From: Micrasema longulum | Taxonomy: Eukaryota > Arthropoda > Insecta > Trichoptera > Brachycentridae | DNA length: 64,000 nt | Direction: 5' to 3' | Assembly: GCA_022494885.1 (NCBI GenBank) | Contig: JAGVSM010002948.1 | Coordinates: 246,315-310,314, forward strand | Shown here: positions 10,742 to 21,094 of the stretch, one piece after another | How the letters are laid out: every line of letters begins with the position of its first letter | Numbering within the stretch: position 1 is the first letter of the stretch | Notes under the pieces: generated by a model | Database searches by the model: none | The model's input: the letters and a program-made list of their open reading frames with translations, nothing else | What the model was told of the DNA's origin: nothing | Translations under genes and position numbers: made by a program

Positions 10742-11449
10742 CAGTGGCGAGCGGTGATTTATTTTATAGGTAATATGCAAATAAATATGATTTATTTGTA
10801 CCTACATACAACAACAAAAAAAATACATAAGTAATATAATTATAAATGGCAATTTTTTTCTGTGGTTCTATGAAAATCTACTCATCATAGCTTTATTCTA
10901 CACAATTTGAATGCAACTCTTGTACAAAAGTTTTAAAAAAAAACCACAATGACATCCAGCAGATATTTCCATTATGATTTAAATGTTAACACTGACCACT
11001 GGCCGATTCCTTTTAAAATGAATAATGCTGAAAACGGCCACTTCGAACGCCACATGTCCTATGGGATACACAATATGTCAACGGTACCTATCAAAGAAAA
11101 ATGCCCCTTCAGAAATAATGATCGAATACTAGTTTCCAAAAAGAGAATAGTCAAATAATATTTGTAATCTGCAAGCTTGTTTTAGTACTGAAAAAACGCG
11201 ACAAGGTTAAAGATGTAAAATATAGTGTACTTGTTATATGGAGAAATAAGCTGAGGCAATCGGCCAGTTTCTTCGTTTATTGAGAACGGTCTGGGCGCTT
11301 GGCGCACTTTATAATTTTTTTTATTGGAGGTTAAATAATACTCATTTTATTTATTTTTCCATAAACATAGTTACCATAAAATATTATTATTTATTGTCAT
11401 ATATATTGGTAAGCTGTGTATAATCGCTCATTTAGACGATTCGCCCCTG
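10742..11449. mobile_element. hAT-type nonautonomous element, copy 2, perfect 8-bp duplication
   Basis: The left end is CAGTGGCGAGCGG and the right end is CGATTCGCCCCTG. Perfect ATATATAG lies at 10,734-10,741 and again at 11,450-11,457. CAGNGGCG termini and 8-bp duplications are hallmarks of the hAT superfamily. The element is 708 bp. A 69-codon frame starts at 10,949 (MTSSRYFHYDLNVNTDHWPI) with no family I recognise; it has no hAT transposase or BED-finger motif. Confidence 0.9.
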
Positions 11450-11457
11450 ATATATAG

Positions 11458-11689
11458 AAATGACACTCCATCCAAGCAACACGAATCCGAGCTTAAAAGA
11501 CGTCCCCAAAGGAAAGCCAATGGCCAGCGGGGGGTGCAAGTGTCATCATGTCAATCACATTGCCTTTGGCAAGCAAAACACGTAGTACAGTAAAAAGCAC
11601 GGACTGTTTATATCGGTCAACTATGAATTCTATTCAGTATGTCACTCCCTTCTAAACTGGGCAAAATTGCCTCGTTTTACGGTACCGCG
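11458..11689. other. Unassigned stretch
   Basis: It is somewhat richer in GC than its neighbours (11,500-11,600) but shows no gene or shared repeat apart from a CGTTTTACGGTACCG piece like the MITE end at 4,011. Confidence 0.35.
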
Positions 11690-12265
11690 AGGAATGTTTG
11701 TTTATTTATTATCATTATATTACATACACAAAATTATAATTTATACAAAGTTGCTTTGACTGCCTAACTAGGGTTATTTACCCCGTTCTAAGACAGTTGA
11801 AAAATATAAAAAACAGTCATCAATATATAGAAAGAGTTATAAAGATAGAGGAAAAAGTGAAAAACAAAGTAAAAAATGGAGTTAAAACATAGTAAAAATG
11901 TAGTAAAAAAACGAAGCAAAAACATAATAAAAACAAAATAGTAAATAAAGTGAAAACATAGTAAAAACCATTAAAAATATATAAATGTATTTTAAAACTC
12001 AGTAAAATGCGAAATAAAAACAGAATACATAGTAAGAAACATATTTAAAGTCATAGTAAAAAATGAATGTATGTATGTGTATAGCAAAAAGCATATTTAA
12101 AAAAAAAACATAGCAAAATACCGAGTGGAAAGAGTATAATAAAGTAAAAGATGTAACTAAAAAAAAATACATATCTAAAACAAATTTTAATGTCATGAGC
12201 ATCTTAAAAAAATAAATCAGTAAAAAACTAAAAATATACATAAACAATTTAAATTAAAACATGTG
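11690..12265 (-). repeat. LINE 3'-end and A-rich degenerate tandem tract
   Basis: It starts with a TTTATTTATTATCATT-type tail and a CTAGGGTTATTTACCCCGTT segment resembling that at 62,740, which looks like the 3' end of an inverted LINE. It then runs into about 450 bp of degenerate CATAGTAAAAA-type units (11,870-12,250). No translation is recognisable. Confidence 0.45.
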
Positions 12266-12274
12266 TTGGCCACC

Positions 12275-12500
12275 TTACAGCCACCATCAACCCCTCAGAC
12301 TCTGCGACCAATTTCTCCAAGGAAAGTAGTCAGCAACCTCTTCAGCTTGTGGTTCTTGCAACATTTCCATGGCTCTGGCATTATTATACAGCTCTCGTCC
12401 TATGTAGGAGTATTGTCTCTGTGCTAAGGAAGTTCAAACCATTTGACGGGAACTGTTCCTCTAAAGTTTCGCGGTCTGGCCCTGAAAAAGCGTGTATGTT
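12275..12500 (-). other. Relatively GC-rich remnant, possible LINE piece
   Basis: One minus-strand frame reads YIGRELYNNARAMEMLQEPQ then ADYFPWRNWSQSL, which looks more like coding than the surroundings but matches nothing I can name. Stops occur on both sides. Confidence 0.3.
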
Positions 12501-12509
12501 TTAGCAATA

Positions 12510-13190
12510 CGCAGTAAGATAAGTCGCCGAACGTTCGAGACGCTCGTTGAAGCTGCTGGTCCGTTCTCGGGCTTCAATTTTATTTGAAATGAAATTATTG
12601 TGAAACCGTCTTAGTCATGTTTTATCATGATAATCCGTCTATTTAGGTAGATTATTATCTATGCAATTCCTATTTATCTTTACAGTGATTGCCGCTGCGT
12701 TGATTTCTCTGCATTTAGAAAGCAGGGAAAAAGTGGGGCGCGTTGTGACTAAATTACAAAAAAGGGTATTGGAGAAAATCCTTTAATAAATTCACAGTTT
12801 TGATAAGAAAATTAAATAAAATAATTATTCTTAAAGTTTAAATTTATCTTGTTTCTATTTACTTTATTTTTATAACTGTATATAAGTATATGTATTTTTA
12901 ATTTATTTGCAACAATTGTTAATTGCTTTTATTTTGATACCGATAATGTACTTAATCAAAAGCTTACACCACTGTGGAAAATTTTTATTGACTGTTTTCA
13001 CAATTTTCGTTTATATGTATTCTTATTTTCTGTATACAATATATGTAAAAACTGTTGTTTTTTTCCCAAATAAAAATAATAAAATAAATTTAAAATCGAA
13101 TAACTAAATGTTATTGAATATTTGTACATAACCACTTACCGACTTTTCTATGTCTACCGCTTTCGAGACGTGCTCGTCTCTTAGTCAGGA
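12510..13190. other. AT-rich stretch, nothing recognised
   Basis: No gene, RNA or repeat family could be supported. Confidence 0.4.
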
Positions 13191-13200
13191 CACCATTTAA

Positions 13201-13676
13201 ACCAACATGCAAAACCCACTATACACCTTCACCATAGTTGTTGATGTTGATGTCCACATGCTCCACTTAGAAGCGGATGTGGAAAAGAAGAAGAAGATAG
13301 TTGTTGCACAAAAATATAAAACCAACACGACGTGCATTTTAATAAGCACATGCAGTGATTAGGACAAACATGCACTGATTAGGACAAACATGCACTGATT
13401 AAATTATGAAAATATTCTATGTTGTTTGAGAATAGTTGAAAAAAAGTAGAGGGGATGGAGGGAGGGGGTAAGCTTAATAGGTTCAATGGGGTGACCATTA
13501 CGTTGAAACATCGTATAAAGGACTATATTTAAAGTTTGTTTGATTGTTGATCTAAATATCAAACCAAACCTGATAAATATAAAACCAACACGTCATGATT
13601 AAAATGCATGTCGTGTTGGTTTTATGTTTTTGTGAAACAACTATGGTGAAGGTGTATAGTGGGTTTTGCATGTTGG
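13201..13676. mobile_element. MITE with about 100-bp inverted ends, TTAA-flanked
   Basis: ACCAACATGCAAAACCCACT at the left is matched by AGTGGGTTTTGCATGTTGG at the right. The match continues through the CACCTTCACCATAGTTGTT and AAAACCAACACGACGTGC blocks. TTAA lies at the outer side of each end, which would fit piggyBac-type insertion, but the terminus lacks a clear CCC start. The interior holds three 20-bp direct units (CACTGATTAGGACAAACATG, 13,350-13,405). Confidence 0.6.
13244..13296. mobile_element. 53-bp micro-insertion with 10-bp duplication
   Basis: ATAGTTGTTG occurs at 13,234-13,243 and at 13,297-13,306, and the opposite arm of the enclosing MITE lacks the intervening 53 bp. The insert has CCACATGCTCCACTT, also found at 7,492-7,506, and ends in (GAA)n. 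It looks like a retroposed 3' tail of a LINE or SINE. Confidence 0.65.
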
Positions 13677-13756
13677 TTAAATATTTAATAACATTAAGTA
13701 AAATATTTGACCACAAAGTTAATGCTTTAAATATTAATCATTTAGAAAATGAATTG

Positions 13757-13872
13757 TTTAAATTTGTTGCAACAGAGAGGGAAAACATTTTTGAGAAGAG
13801 AATATGGAAGTCTAGGCATTTACAGAGCTTATGACCTGTCGTTGGCCGGTTTAAGTGGCCACTTCACACACT
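13757..13872 (+). repeat. R1 fragment
   Basis: It contains the AACAGAGAGGGAAAAC, GGAAGTCTAGGCATT and GCTTATGACCTGTCG blocks of R1. It is cut on the right by the R7 repeat. Confidence 0.7.
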
Positions 13873-14437
13873 TTGTAGCTGCATGACGATAGGTAATCTA
13901 GCTTCCATATGTAAATGGTTTTTTCTTTTACATAATGGGAAACATTAATATAAATATATGTATTTAATCTATGTAAAAATTGTATTAAGTAGTAATATTG
14001 AATTTAAATTTTATAACTGAAAAAAAAAATGACATCAACTATAAACTACCTACCTAAATTTTGTAAATGGGGTCTAGAATTCCAACCGTCCATGCGCTCA
14101 GTAGCTGCAAGACTTGTTGTAATCTTACTCCGTTTTTTTATTATTATTATTTACTTTTTTTAAATTTCATTAACACACGAACTTTCTTTGCCAATTTTAA
14201 AAATGTGTAAATGGGGGTAAGATTTCTTACCGTCCATGCGTCCTGTAGCTGCAAGACGTGCTGTAATCAAGCTCCTCTCTATAATTTACATTGAACTTAA
14301 TTTGAAACCAGGAACTAGAATCCCAACCGTCCATGCGCTCTGTAGCTGCAAGACGTGCTGGGATATTTATTTATTGTACAGCGTCCTTGAGGTGACTTCC
14401 ACAAAAATACCGCCATGTTAATTATCCAACCATAATA
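13873..14437 (-). repeat. R7 repeat, inverted copy with four related sub-units
   Basis: A sub-unit CGTCCATGCGCTCTGTAGCT (GCAAGACG next) recurs at about 14,089, 14,231 and 14,329, with a weaker one near 13,871. The whole block is the reverse complement of 15,060-15,500 and resembles 57,372-57,700. The right end (AATTATCCAACCAT) mirrors the left end of the 15.04 kb copy (ATAGTTGGATAATT). Confidence 0.7.
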
Positions 14438-14461
14438 ATATAATAAAGGTTAATATAAAAT

Positions 14462-14645
14462 ATTTATTTAGAAGGGTGTTTTGCACTAGAATATTTCATA
14501 GTTCCTAGACTGGCACCTGAAGCGTAAGACTGATCATCTCACCTTAATTTAACAAAAAATGATTAAGATACGCTGCAATTGTGCCCTTTGTACAATTAGG
14601 TGTGGAAAAGAAATGATGATAATGATGAATATCAAACAATAACAA
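14462..14645 (+). mobile_element. SINE-like element S2, 3' part, (GAT)n-type tail
   Basis: It is shared with 48,540-48,720 over blocks such as GTGTTTTGCACTAGAATATT, TAGACTGGCACCTGAAGCG, AAGACTGATCATCTCACCTT and a GAAATGATGATAATGATGAA end. The 48.4 kb copy has a tRNA-like head; this one is truncated at its 5' side. Confidence 0.7.
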
Positions 14646-14739
14646 TATTAAGAATAACATTAAAAAAATAACACTGAATACTATGAACAAATAATTGAAT
14701 AATACATATTTTAGGAAGTAACAAATAAACGTGTTAAAC

Positions 14740-16215
14740 AAAATAGCAAAGGTGCGATCTAATATGTTTAGTTCTTGATACAACAGATACAATTAAATAT
14801 CTTTGTGTATACACAGACCAAAACTTGAAATGGAAAGTCCATATTAGTGAACAAGTTAAACGTATTAGAAAATGTATACACATATTTATTAGATTAAGGA
14901 ATATTTTAAAAATCAATAATTTAAAAATAGCATATTACTCAATAGTACAATCTTTGTTACAATATGCTTTTGTTGGATGGGGTTGTGCATATTCCAATAT
15001 ATTAAACCCTCTTAAAATAGTACAAAGATTAATTATTAAAGTATATATATATATATATATAGTTGGATAATTTATAAAGCGCCATTTTTGTGAAAATCAC
15101 CTCAAGGGCGCTGTACAATTAATAAATATCCCAGTACGTCTTGCAGCTACAGAGCGCATGGACGGTTGGGATTCTAGTTCCTCGTTTTCAATTAAGATCA
15201 ATAAAAAATTATAACAGATAGGAGCTAGATTACAGGACGTCTTGCAGCTTCAGAGCGCATAGACAGTTAGACATTTAGCCCCCATTTACACATTTTAAAA
15301 TTTGACAAATAAATTTAGTGTATTAAAAAATAATAATAATATGAATAGTAAAAAGAAGTAAGATTACAACACGCCTTGCAGCTACTAAGCGCATAGACGA
15401 TTGGAATTCTAGACCCCGTTTACAAAATATAGGTATTTTAAAGTTGATATATTAAAGCTAGATAACCAATCATCGTGCAGCTACAAAGCGCATGGACGAG
15501 AGGAATTCCAGCAAAGTTAAAACAATATCAATAAATTTATAAAAAATAGAGTATAGTTGTAAATTGGTCAAGTGTTCATGCCAAGAAGTAAGCAATAAAA
15601 AACTAAATAAATCAAACACTGTTTCAACTCCATGGTTAACAAAGGGAGATAGATGTCCGAAGAGAAGCGTTTGAAGACAGTAGGTAGGTACCGTCGCCAT
15701 GTGGCCCGCTGGCTGGCAGATAGTTTCTGGAAACGCACGTGTGTAGTATTATTATGCCTTTTGTTCCAATGACTTGGTGTCCATTTTGGTCCGTATTATT
15801 TCGTATTTTAAAGAAACCCTCAACATTTAAATTATTTAAAGTTCATACAGTAGACACTATTTATAAAATAAATTCCATTATGCAAATTTATAAAGAAGAA
15901 AAAATAAAATAATTTTAGATGAATAAGTCACTCAGATACATCAGTTAAAATCCCTAAATTCCACACAAGTCATGGTCAAAATAGCTTTGTCATCACAGGT
16001 GTCAAAATTGCAATAATCTCCCCAACGAACTAAAAACTATTAAAACTAATATATCAATAAATAAATTCAAAGTAAATTTAAAGAAATTTTTTGAACTGCA
16101 ATAAATAAAAATTAATTTTAATGGAGTATTATTTTCTGTTTTTCTTTTTATATCTTAAAAGTTTTTTTTTCTCATGTACTCGTATATTCCAAATTATAAA
16201 AATTCTAATAAATAA
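14740..16215 (+). pseudogene. LINE-E fragment, interrupted by R7
   Basis: The part before the insertion (to about 15,037) encodes LKWKVHISEQVKRIRKCIHI, LKIAYYSIVQSLLQYAFVGW and GCAYSNILNPLKIVQRLIIK, typical of the post-polymerase region of CR1/jockey-type LINEs. After the R7 insertion (15,038-15,802) the frame resumes with FKKPSTFKLFKVHTVDTIYK and, after further shifts, NLPNELKTIKTNISINKFKV, then KKFFELQ and stop. The 3' part runs to an AATAAATAAATAA tail near 16,215. It is dead, with several shifts. Confidence 0.75.
15038..15802 (+). repeat. R7 repeat inserted in LINE-E
   Basis: It begins in a (TA)n run with ATAGTTGGATAATT and ends near GTATTATTTCGTA; a GTA or TA duplication is possible. 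Related sub-units GCAGCTACAGAGCGCATGGA start at 15,143, 15,244, 15,378 and 15,478, that is, spaced 101, 134 and 100 bp. A third copy lies at 57,372-57,957. No coding capacity is seen. Confidence 0.7.
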
Positions 16216-16365
16216 ATAACTATAACAGTGTAAGTCACTCTCCAAGCACAAGAGTTAGTCTTTTTTTGGAGATTTACAGTTTTAACATTTACTAGATGTA
16301 TAAAAGTAGATTTGTTTAGAATAAAAAAAACATGTACTATTTATGAAATATTAACATTAATATGT

Positions 16366-16750
16366 AATCAACAGAGATGAAGAACATTTAAGAGAAGGTT
16401 ATTTAGAAGTCTAGGCATCTACAGGGCTTATGACCTGTCAATGGCTGGTTTAAGTGGCCACTTTACACACTGTGTAACATTCACCATTCTGCCTTTATTT
16501 GAACATCCATATTCCTTCAATTCTTTCATCTGTTGATGTTTGTGAAGTTAAAGAGCTGAAACCTTTATTTATGCGGGTGAGATTCATCTAGTTGAATTAT
16601 TTCACCTACGTACTAGGCAACGCCTGAAAATGTTATTTTTTCAATTTCTATACTTCTTCATGGACCGGGTAATTTATCAACAATATTTTGAGTTTGTCCA
16701 AATTTTTGTAGACAAGGACCGGATTCAACCCCCTGGGGATATACCCCCTG
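16366..16750 (+). repeat. R1 copy
   Basis: It is nearly full length, from AACAGAGATGAAGAACATTT through GAAGTCTAGGCATCTACAGG, CATCTGTTGATG and GGCAACGCCTGAAAA to CCCCCTGGGGATAT. The closest relatives inside the window are at 39.1-40.5 kb. Confidence 0.75.
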
Positions 16751-17099
16751 AAATATATTGATTAATAAAACAATTCATAAATAAAAATTAAGAGTAGAAT
16801 ATAAAATTGAGACGATACATGTAAAATGGGCCAAAGAGTCGATATGCGATTATTTACAAGTACGTTGGTATAGTCTACTTGAACAGCCATCTAGTTTGTT
16901 AATGTTTACGCTATGTAAATGAGTCCCCCTACTCTACGGTAGATGTCTGTTACTCGTCTTCACATATAGAGCCTTGCACGGACACGCAACGCGGCGTTCG
17001 GCAAGGTTCTACATTATACCCCTTCCATTTTCTTTCCTTTGTCTTTTGCATTTTCGCTGTTTTCTACTGTCTAACATTTCTAAGTAGAAATAATAAACG
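16751..17099. other. Unassigned stretch
   Basis: No gene or shared repeat could be supported. Confidence 0.35.
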
Positions 17100-17962
17100 A
17101 CAAAGGAATGGCGAATGATTGGAAACGTAGGACGAAGACGACCAAGAAGGACGTGGCATGATCAGATAAAACAAAATCTATTTTTTTTCCACACTAAGAT
17201 GAAGAAGAATATGCGGCTCGAAGGACCATACACATACACATCGTGGTTTGGCATTCATAAAGGAGTCAAAAAGAGATGTGCGATGTCACCATGGTTGTTC
17301 AACGTGTATATCGATAACTGTATAAAAGAACTGAAAGGCTTAAGAATGGGAGCAAAAATGGGTTATCTAAATGTCAATTGTCTTTTTTTTGATGCCGTGC
17401 TTCTTGCTAGCAACAAAGAGGAACTGCAATTATTGGTAACAAAGGTCTACGATGTATGCGAGGGAAGCAATTTGCCGATGAATGTCGATAAATCGAATGT
17501 GATGGTTTTTGAATGAAATTAAAGTATGACTAAATGTGAAATCACTGTAAATGGGGTTATACGAAAACAGGTAGAGGAATTTGTGCATCTGGGAAGTATG
17601 TTTACTAAGGGTGGAATGACTGAGAAAGATATTGAAAGGAAGGTGAGTGCCGGGAACAGAGTGAACGGTGCACTTAAATCAACCTTGTCAAACAAATGTT
17701 TGTCGCAAGAGGCAAAATTAGCTGTTTACAATGGAGTCCTGGTCCCGACCCTGATGTATGGGAGCGAAGTATGGACTTGGAAAAACGGAAATTAAAGTAG
17801 GCTGAATGCTGTCGACACGCGTTGTCTCGGGTGAATACGTGGTAAAGCCATGTACGATAGATGCACAAATGTCGAAATCCGTACATTATGTAAGGCTGAG
17901 ATAAGCATTATCGACAAATTCAAGAAGCTCTGCGCTGGTTTGGACATGTTTGCATGTAATTT
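17100..17962 (+). pseudogene. LINE-A copy with rearranged order and damaged YADD box
   Basis: It opens with MIGNVGRRRPRRTWHDQIKQ, a block that belongs near the end of LINE-A. It then runs through the polymerase part: GIHKGVKKRCAMSPWLFNVY, a damaged catalytic box (CLFFDAVLLAS where copies elsewhere keep LLYADDAVLLAS), LPMNVDKSNVMVFE, then VEEFVHLGSMFTKGGMTEKD, LAVYNGVLVPTLMYGSEVW and MYDRCTNVEIRTLCKAEISI. Frameshifts lie near 17,516 and 17,800. The box has lost its two aspartates, so polymerase activity is excluded. Confidence 0.85.
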
Positions 17963-18819
17963 TCATTATACTCTTTTTTCAACCAGAGATTATGTCAACT
18001 TTCTAGGTTTTTCTAAATCGAAAGGTTCGTAAAAACAACCATTACATAGAAATGAGCAAATTACGATCAACTAAATGAAGTAATCAAAGCAATATTCCAT
18101 AGATTCTTGTCAGTTTTGTTATTGGCTGGAGAAATACAACTTACCGCGGCCAGTGAAAGTAAGAACGTCAACCGTTTCATGGCGTCACTACTGAAAAGCG
18201 ACATACTGATTACAGTCATTTGGCGCGGTGTTTGATAAATGTAACTTTAAAAAATCATATCTTTGTAAATAATGCACAAAAAAATAATATTTTTTTTACT
18301 TAGTTAAATAGTACGCTAATAGAAAAAAAAATTAGAAAACAGTGAAATTCCTCATTGAGGTAAAAAAACATTATGTATATTGTGAAATCCAACGAATTTA
18401 TTTTATTTTGACGCATCAGACAGGCGGGCGACTAGGAATGGGTATGCCACGCCGTTGACGTTTCGGCCACTCATGATAATATGTAATATTATAGAGCAAT
18501 CTAAAACAAACGAATTAATTAATGGAACCTTACACGATTCACAGTATAACCTTCCATGGGCCTTGGGCTATGCGACTCTTGTTTATTCATAATTTCTACA
18601 ATATTTTTAAAACACCATCAGACTCCAGAACAAAAAAAACACAAGTTTGTCCTTCGTAAACAAAGAAATTACTCAACACAACTTGAAGCGGTGTTTATCA
18701 TAATTCAAAGACGTCATTCGAGCTGGTTTAATTAAGCGTTCCGTGTTATTTATGGTGAAAATAGTTATTATAAATGCAAGATGTCAAACGCAGAGTAGCG
18801 CCTTATTTTATTTAATTCA
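17963..18819. other. AT-rich stretch, nothing recognised
   Basis: No gene or repeat family could be supported between the LINE-A remnant and R9. Confidence 0.4.
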
Positions 18820-19435
18820 GGAAACTTACAGTACAATGAGGAAGTTCAATACAACGGGAAATTGGATACAAAAATGTTTTCGCGGTTGTTTTTGCGCGCC
18901 AATAATTGGAGCATTTTTTCTCTTCGAGAGGTTTCTCGAAAATGCATAAAAAATTGATAAAAACGGCTTTTCAAAAAATGAACTTTTTTTAAATATTTTT
19001 TTTTAGTTTTTTTTTCCAATGTACATAAGAGGTAAAAACGAGCATTAAAAAAATAAAGGATAATTACATAGCAATGAAATACATATTTATAGTAAACAAA
19101 AAATCCCACAAAGGCATGGCCTGTTCGTGGGTATACAAGAAAATGTTAATTAATTTTTGCTCCTATAATAAATAGACAGTTATAATAATTTTGTGTAAAA
19201 TAAGAAAGAGAAAATAAAATATTCGGTAAAAGATAATATGGTATTATTTTTTTATAGTATTTAAAAAAGGAAACTTTAACTCTAACTTCTTTGAACGACG
19301 TCACTAGTTCCCGAAATCAACCAATGGCAGAGTTTTGTGATACATTTCCGGTAACCGGTAAGCCAACCCACCACAGGACGACTCCCCGTAGAGAACTTGA
19401 GACGTCACAGGCGGAGTAATTTCGAAATTACAACA
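18820..19435 (+). repeat. R9 dispersed repeat, copy 1
   Basis: Landmarks are AATTGGATAC, AATTGGAGCATT, GAAAATG...AAAAAATTGATAAAAA and, further right, AATCAACCAATG, ATTTCCGGT and GACGTCAC. These recur in order at 46,990-47,339. The block between about 19,010 and 19,265 is extra relative to that copy and may be another insertion. Confidence 0.6.
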
Positions 19436-19570
19436 CGTAAAACATTAAAAAAATCTTGGTGCTGATGCTACAATACGTGAAAATATTCATTAAGAAATTT
19501 GGCTTCGTTTGATCGTCTATTAATACTTTATTTTTAACTTATTTAAACTCTGAAGTTCCTCAATGAGATG

Positions 19571-19645
19571 GGCTGTGGTCCGATGGGCCGTGTCGCGGAC
19601 TCCGGATCAGGAGAATCGTGGTTCGAACCCTGTTTACAACAACTT
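19571..19645 (+). mobile_element. tRNA-derived SINE head (S1 family)
   Basis: The stretch GGGCTGTGGTCC through GTGGTTCGAACCC has the layout of a tRNA-derived RNA polymerase III promoter; the B box GGTTCGAACCC fits the GGTTCGANNCC consensus. It resembles the reverse complement of 36,800-36,879 (shared TGTGGT, GTGTC, CGGACTC, GGATCA, CGTGGTTCGAA). The ends do not pair as a tRNA acceptor stem would. Confidence 0.65.
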
Positions 19646-19904
19646 GTTTTTCATGTTTTACCTTGTTTTTAACGACTTCACCATGATGTAGTTAAAGATA
19701 AATTCCCCTAAACGATTACAAAGATACACTACCGACCCACTACCTTCAAGTTTTGGGTAGGTAGATCGATATGTACAAAGACAAAAAAGTTTTGTGAATG
19801 AAAAATATAATGTAATTGCATTTTTTTTTCTAAACATGTTCAGGGCTCCAATTACAATGGGAAGTTGAAAGTTAAAAAAGTTTTTTTTAAAAATAAATAA
19901 ATAT

Positions 19905-20240
19905 ATGGTTTTAATATTACAATAAAAGAATAGTTAAAAACATTTTGAAAAAAGAAAAGAAGCATTGACAAACATAAGGGACATCGAGACAAGATCTGGA
20001 CTATTTATTTAGTGCTCGTTTAAATCGCTGTAAACTAAAACCAAATAAGTCCAGATCTTGTCTCGAGTTAAAAATACGAAAAAAACAGGTCATTGGAGAA
20101 ATAAGGCCATAGTTTGTTCTATGCTAATCGATGAGCAGTACTTCATTGTTTCTGAACCCACGAGTTGGAACATGGAATTTTACTTGTCCCAGTAATGATG
20201 GCACATCGATTATACCATTAAGTATGCCGAACATATACAT
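19905..20240 (-). pseudogene. LINE-F 3' end with stem-loop across the stop codon
   Basis: The minus strand reads DVPSLLGQVKFHVPTRGFRN, EVLLIDEHRTNYG, then SRQDLDLFGFSLQRFKRALN and K-stop: the last block of a LINE ORF2. The 3' UTR begins immediately with sequence complementary to the SRQDLD codons (CGAGACAAGATCTGGACT pairs with AGTCCAGATCTTGTCTCG), giving an 18-bp stem. Other copies are at 23.2 and 48.9 kb. Confidence 0.8.
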
Positions 20241-20704
20241 GGAGTCAATATTAATTCTACGTTTTTGTAGACTAGAAATATTTAACATTGACTATGTATA
20301 TCAGCATAAGAATAATTGAATACTCGATTTTGAAAAAAATGCCTAAGTCCAATTTTATCGGTTTTGAGTTGGCAACACTGCCGTGTAGAGCATTTTGTGA
20401 ACTATACATTTACCGAATTAATTTTTCAATAAAGAATACCCATGTCGAATTTTGTATTTGAAAAATGATTTTAAAAATGTTATATCAATTTCAAAAAATT
20501 CCTAAGTCCTAAAAATCTCTTAGTCCAAGAGTATTTTCCCTGAGAAAAAATCCCTTGGTCCTTTAAATAAATTCCTAAGTCCTGACCTTAGGCGTAAGTC
20601 CACTTTTTTACATTAATAATTTTGTAACTAAACATGTAACAATTTTGTATTTTTTTATCTTAAAAAAAGAAAAAGAAAAACTTTAAAATGAGTTAACAAA
20701 TAAC

Positions 20705-21065
20705 AACAGGGATGGAGAATACCTTAAATAAGGGAATATGGAAGTCTAGGCATTTACAGAGCTTATGACCTGTCGTTGGCTGGTTTAAGTGGCCACTGTG
20801 TAACATTCACCATTTTGCCTATGTTTGAACATCCATATTTCTTCATTTCTTCCATTTGTTGATTTTAGTGGAGTTAAAGAGCTGGAACCTTTATTGTTGT
20901 GAAGAGATTCATCTGACTGAATTATTTCACATACTAGGCAACGCCTAAAAACAATTATTCATTTTTTATACACTTCTTCTAGGACCAGTTGGTTTCATTA
21001 CAATATTTGAGTTTGTTCAAATGTACTTAGACGAAAGACTGGATCCCACCCCCTCGGGGGTCATT
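20705..21065 (+). repeat. R1 copy
   Basis: It runs from AACAGGGATGGAGAATACCT through GGAAGTCTAGGCATTTACAG, TGTTGATTTTAGTGGAG and CTAGGCAACGCC to the CCCCCTCGGGGGTC end. It is a close relative of the inverted copy at 22.8 kb. Confidence 0.75.
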
Positions 21066-21094
21066 AAGATTAATCAAGTGTTTTTAAATTTCCA

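Noticed and set aside
12907..13107. Small membrane-protein-like frame
   Set aside because: It is Leu/Ile/Phe/Tyr-rich only because the DNA is AT-rich; there is no supporting splice site or family match.
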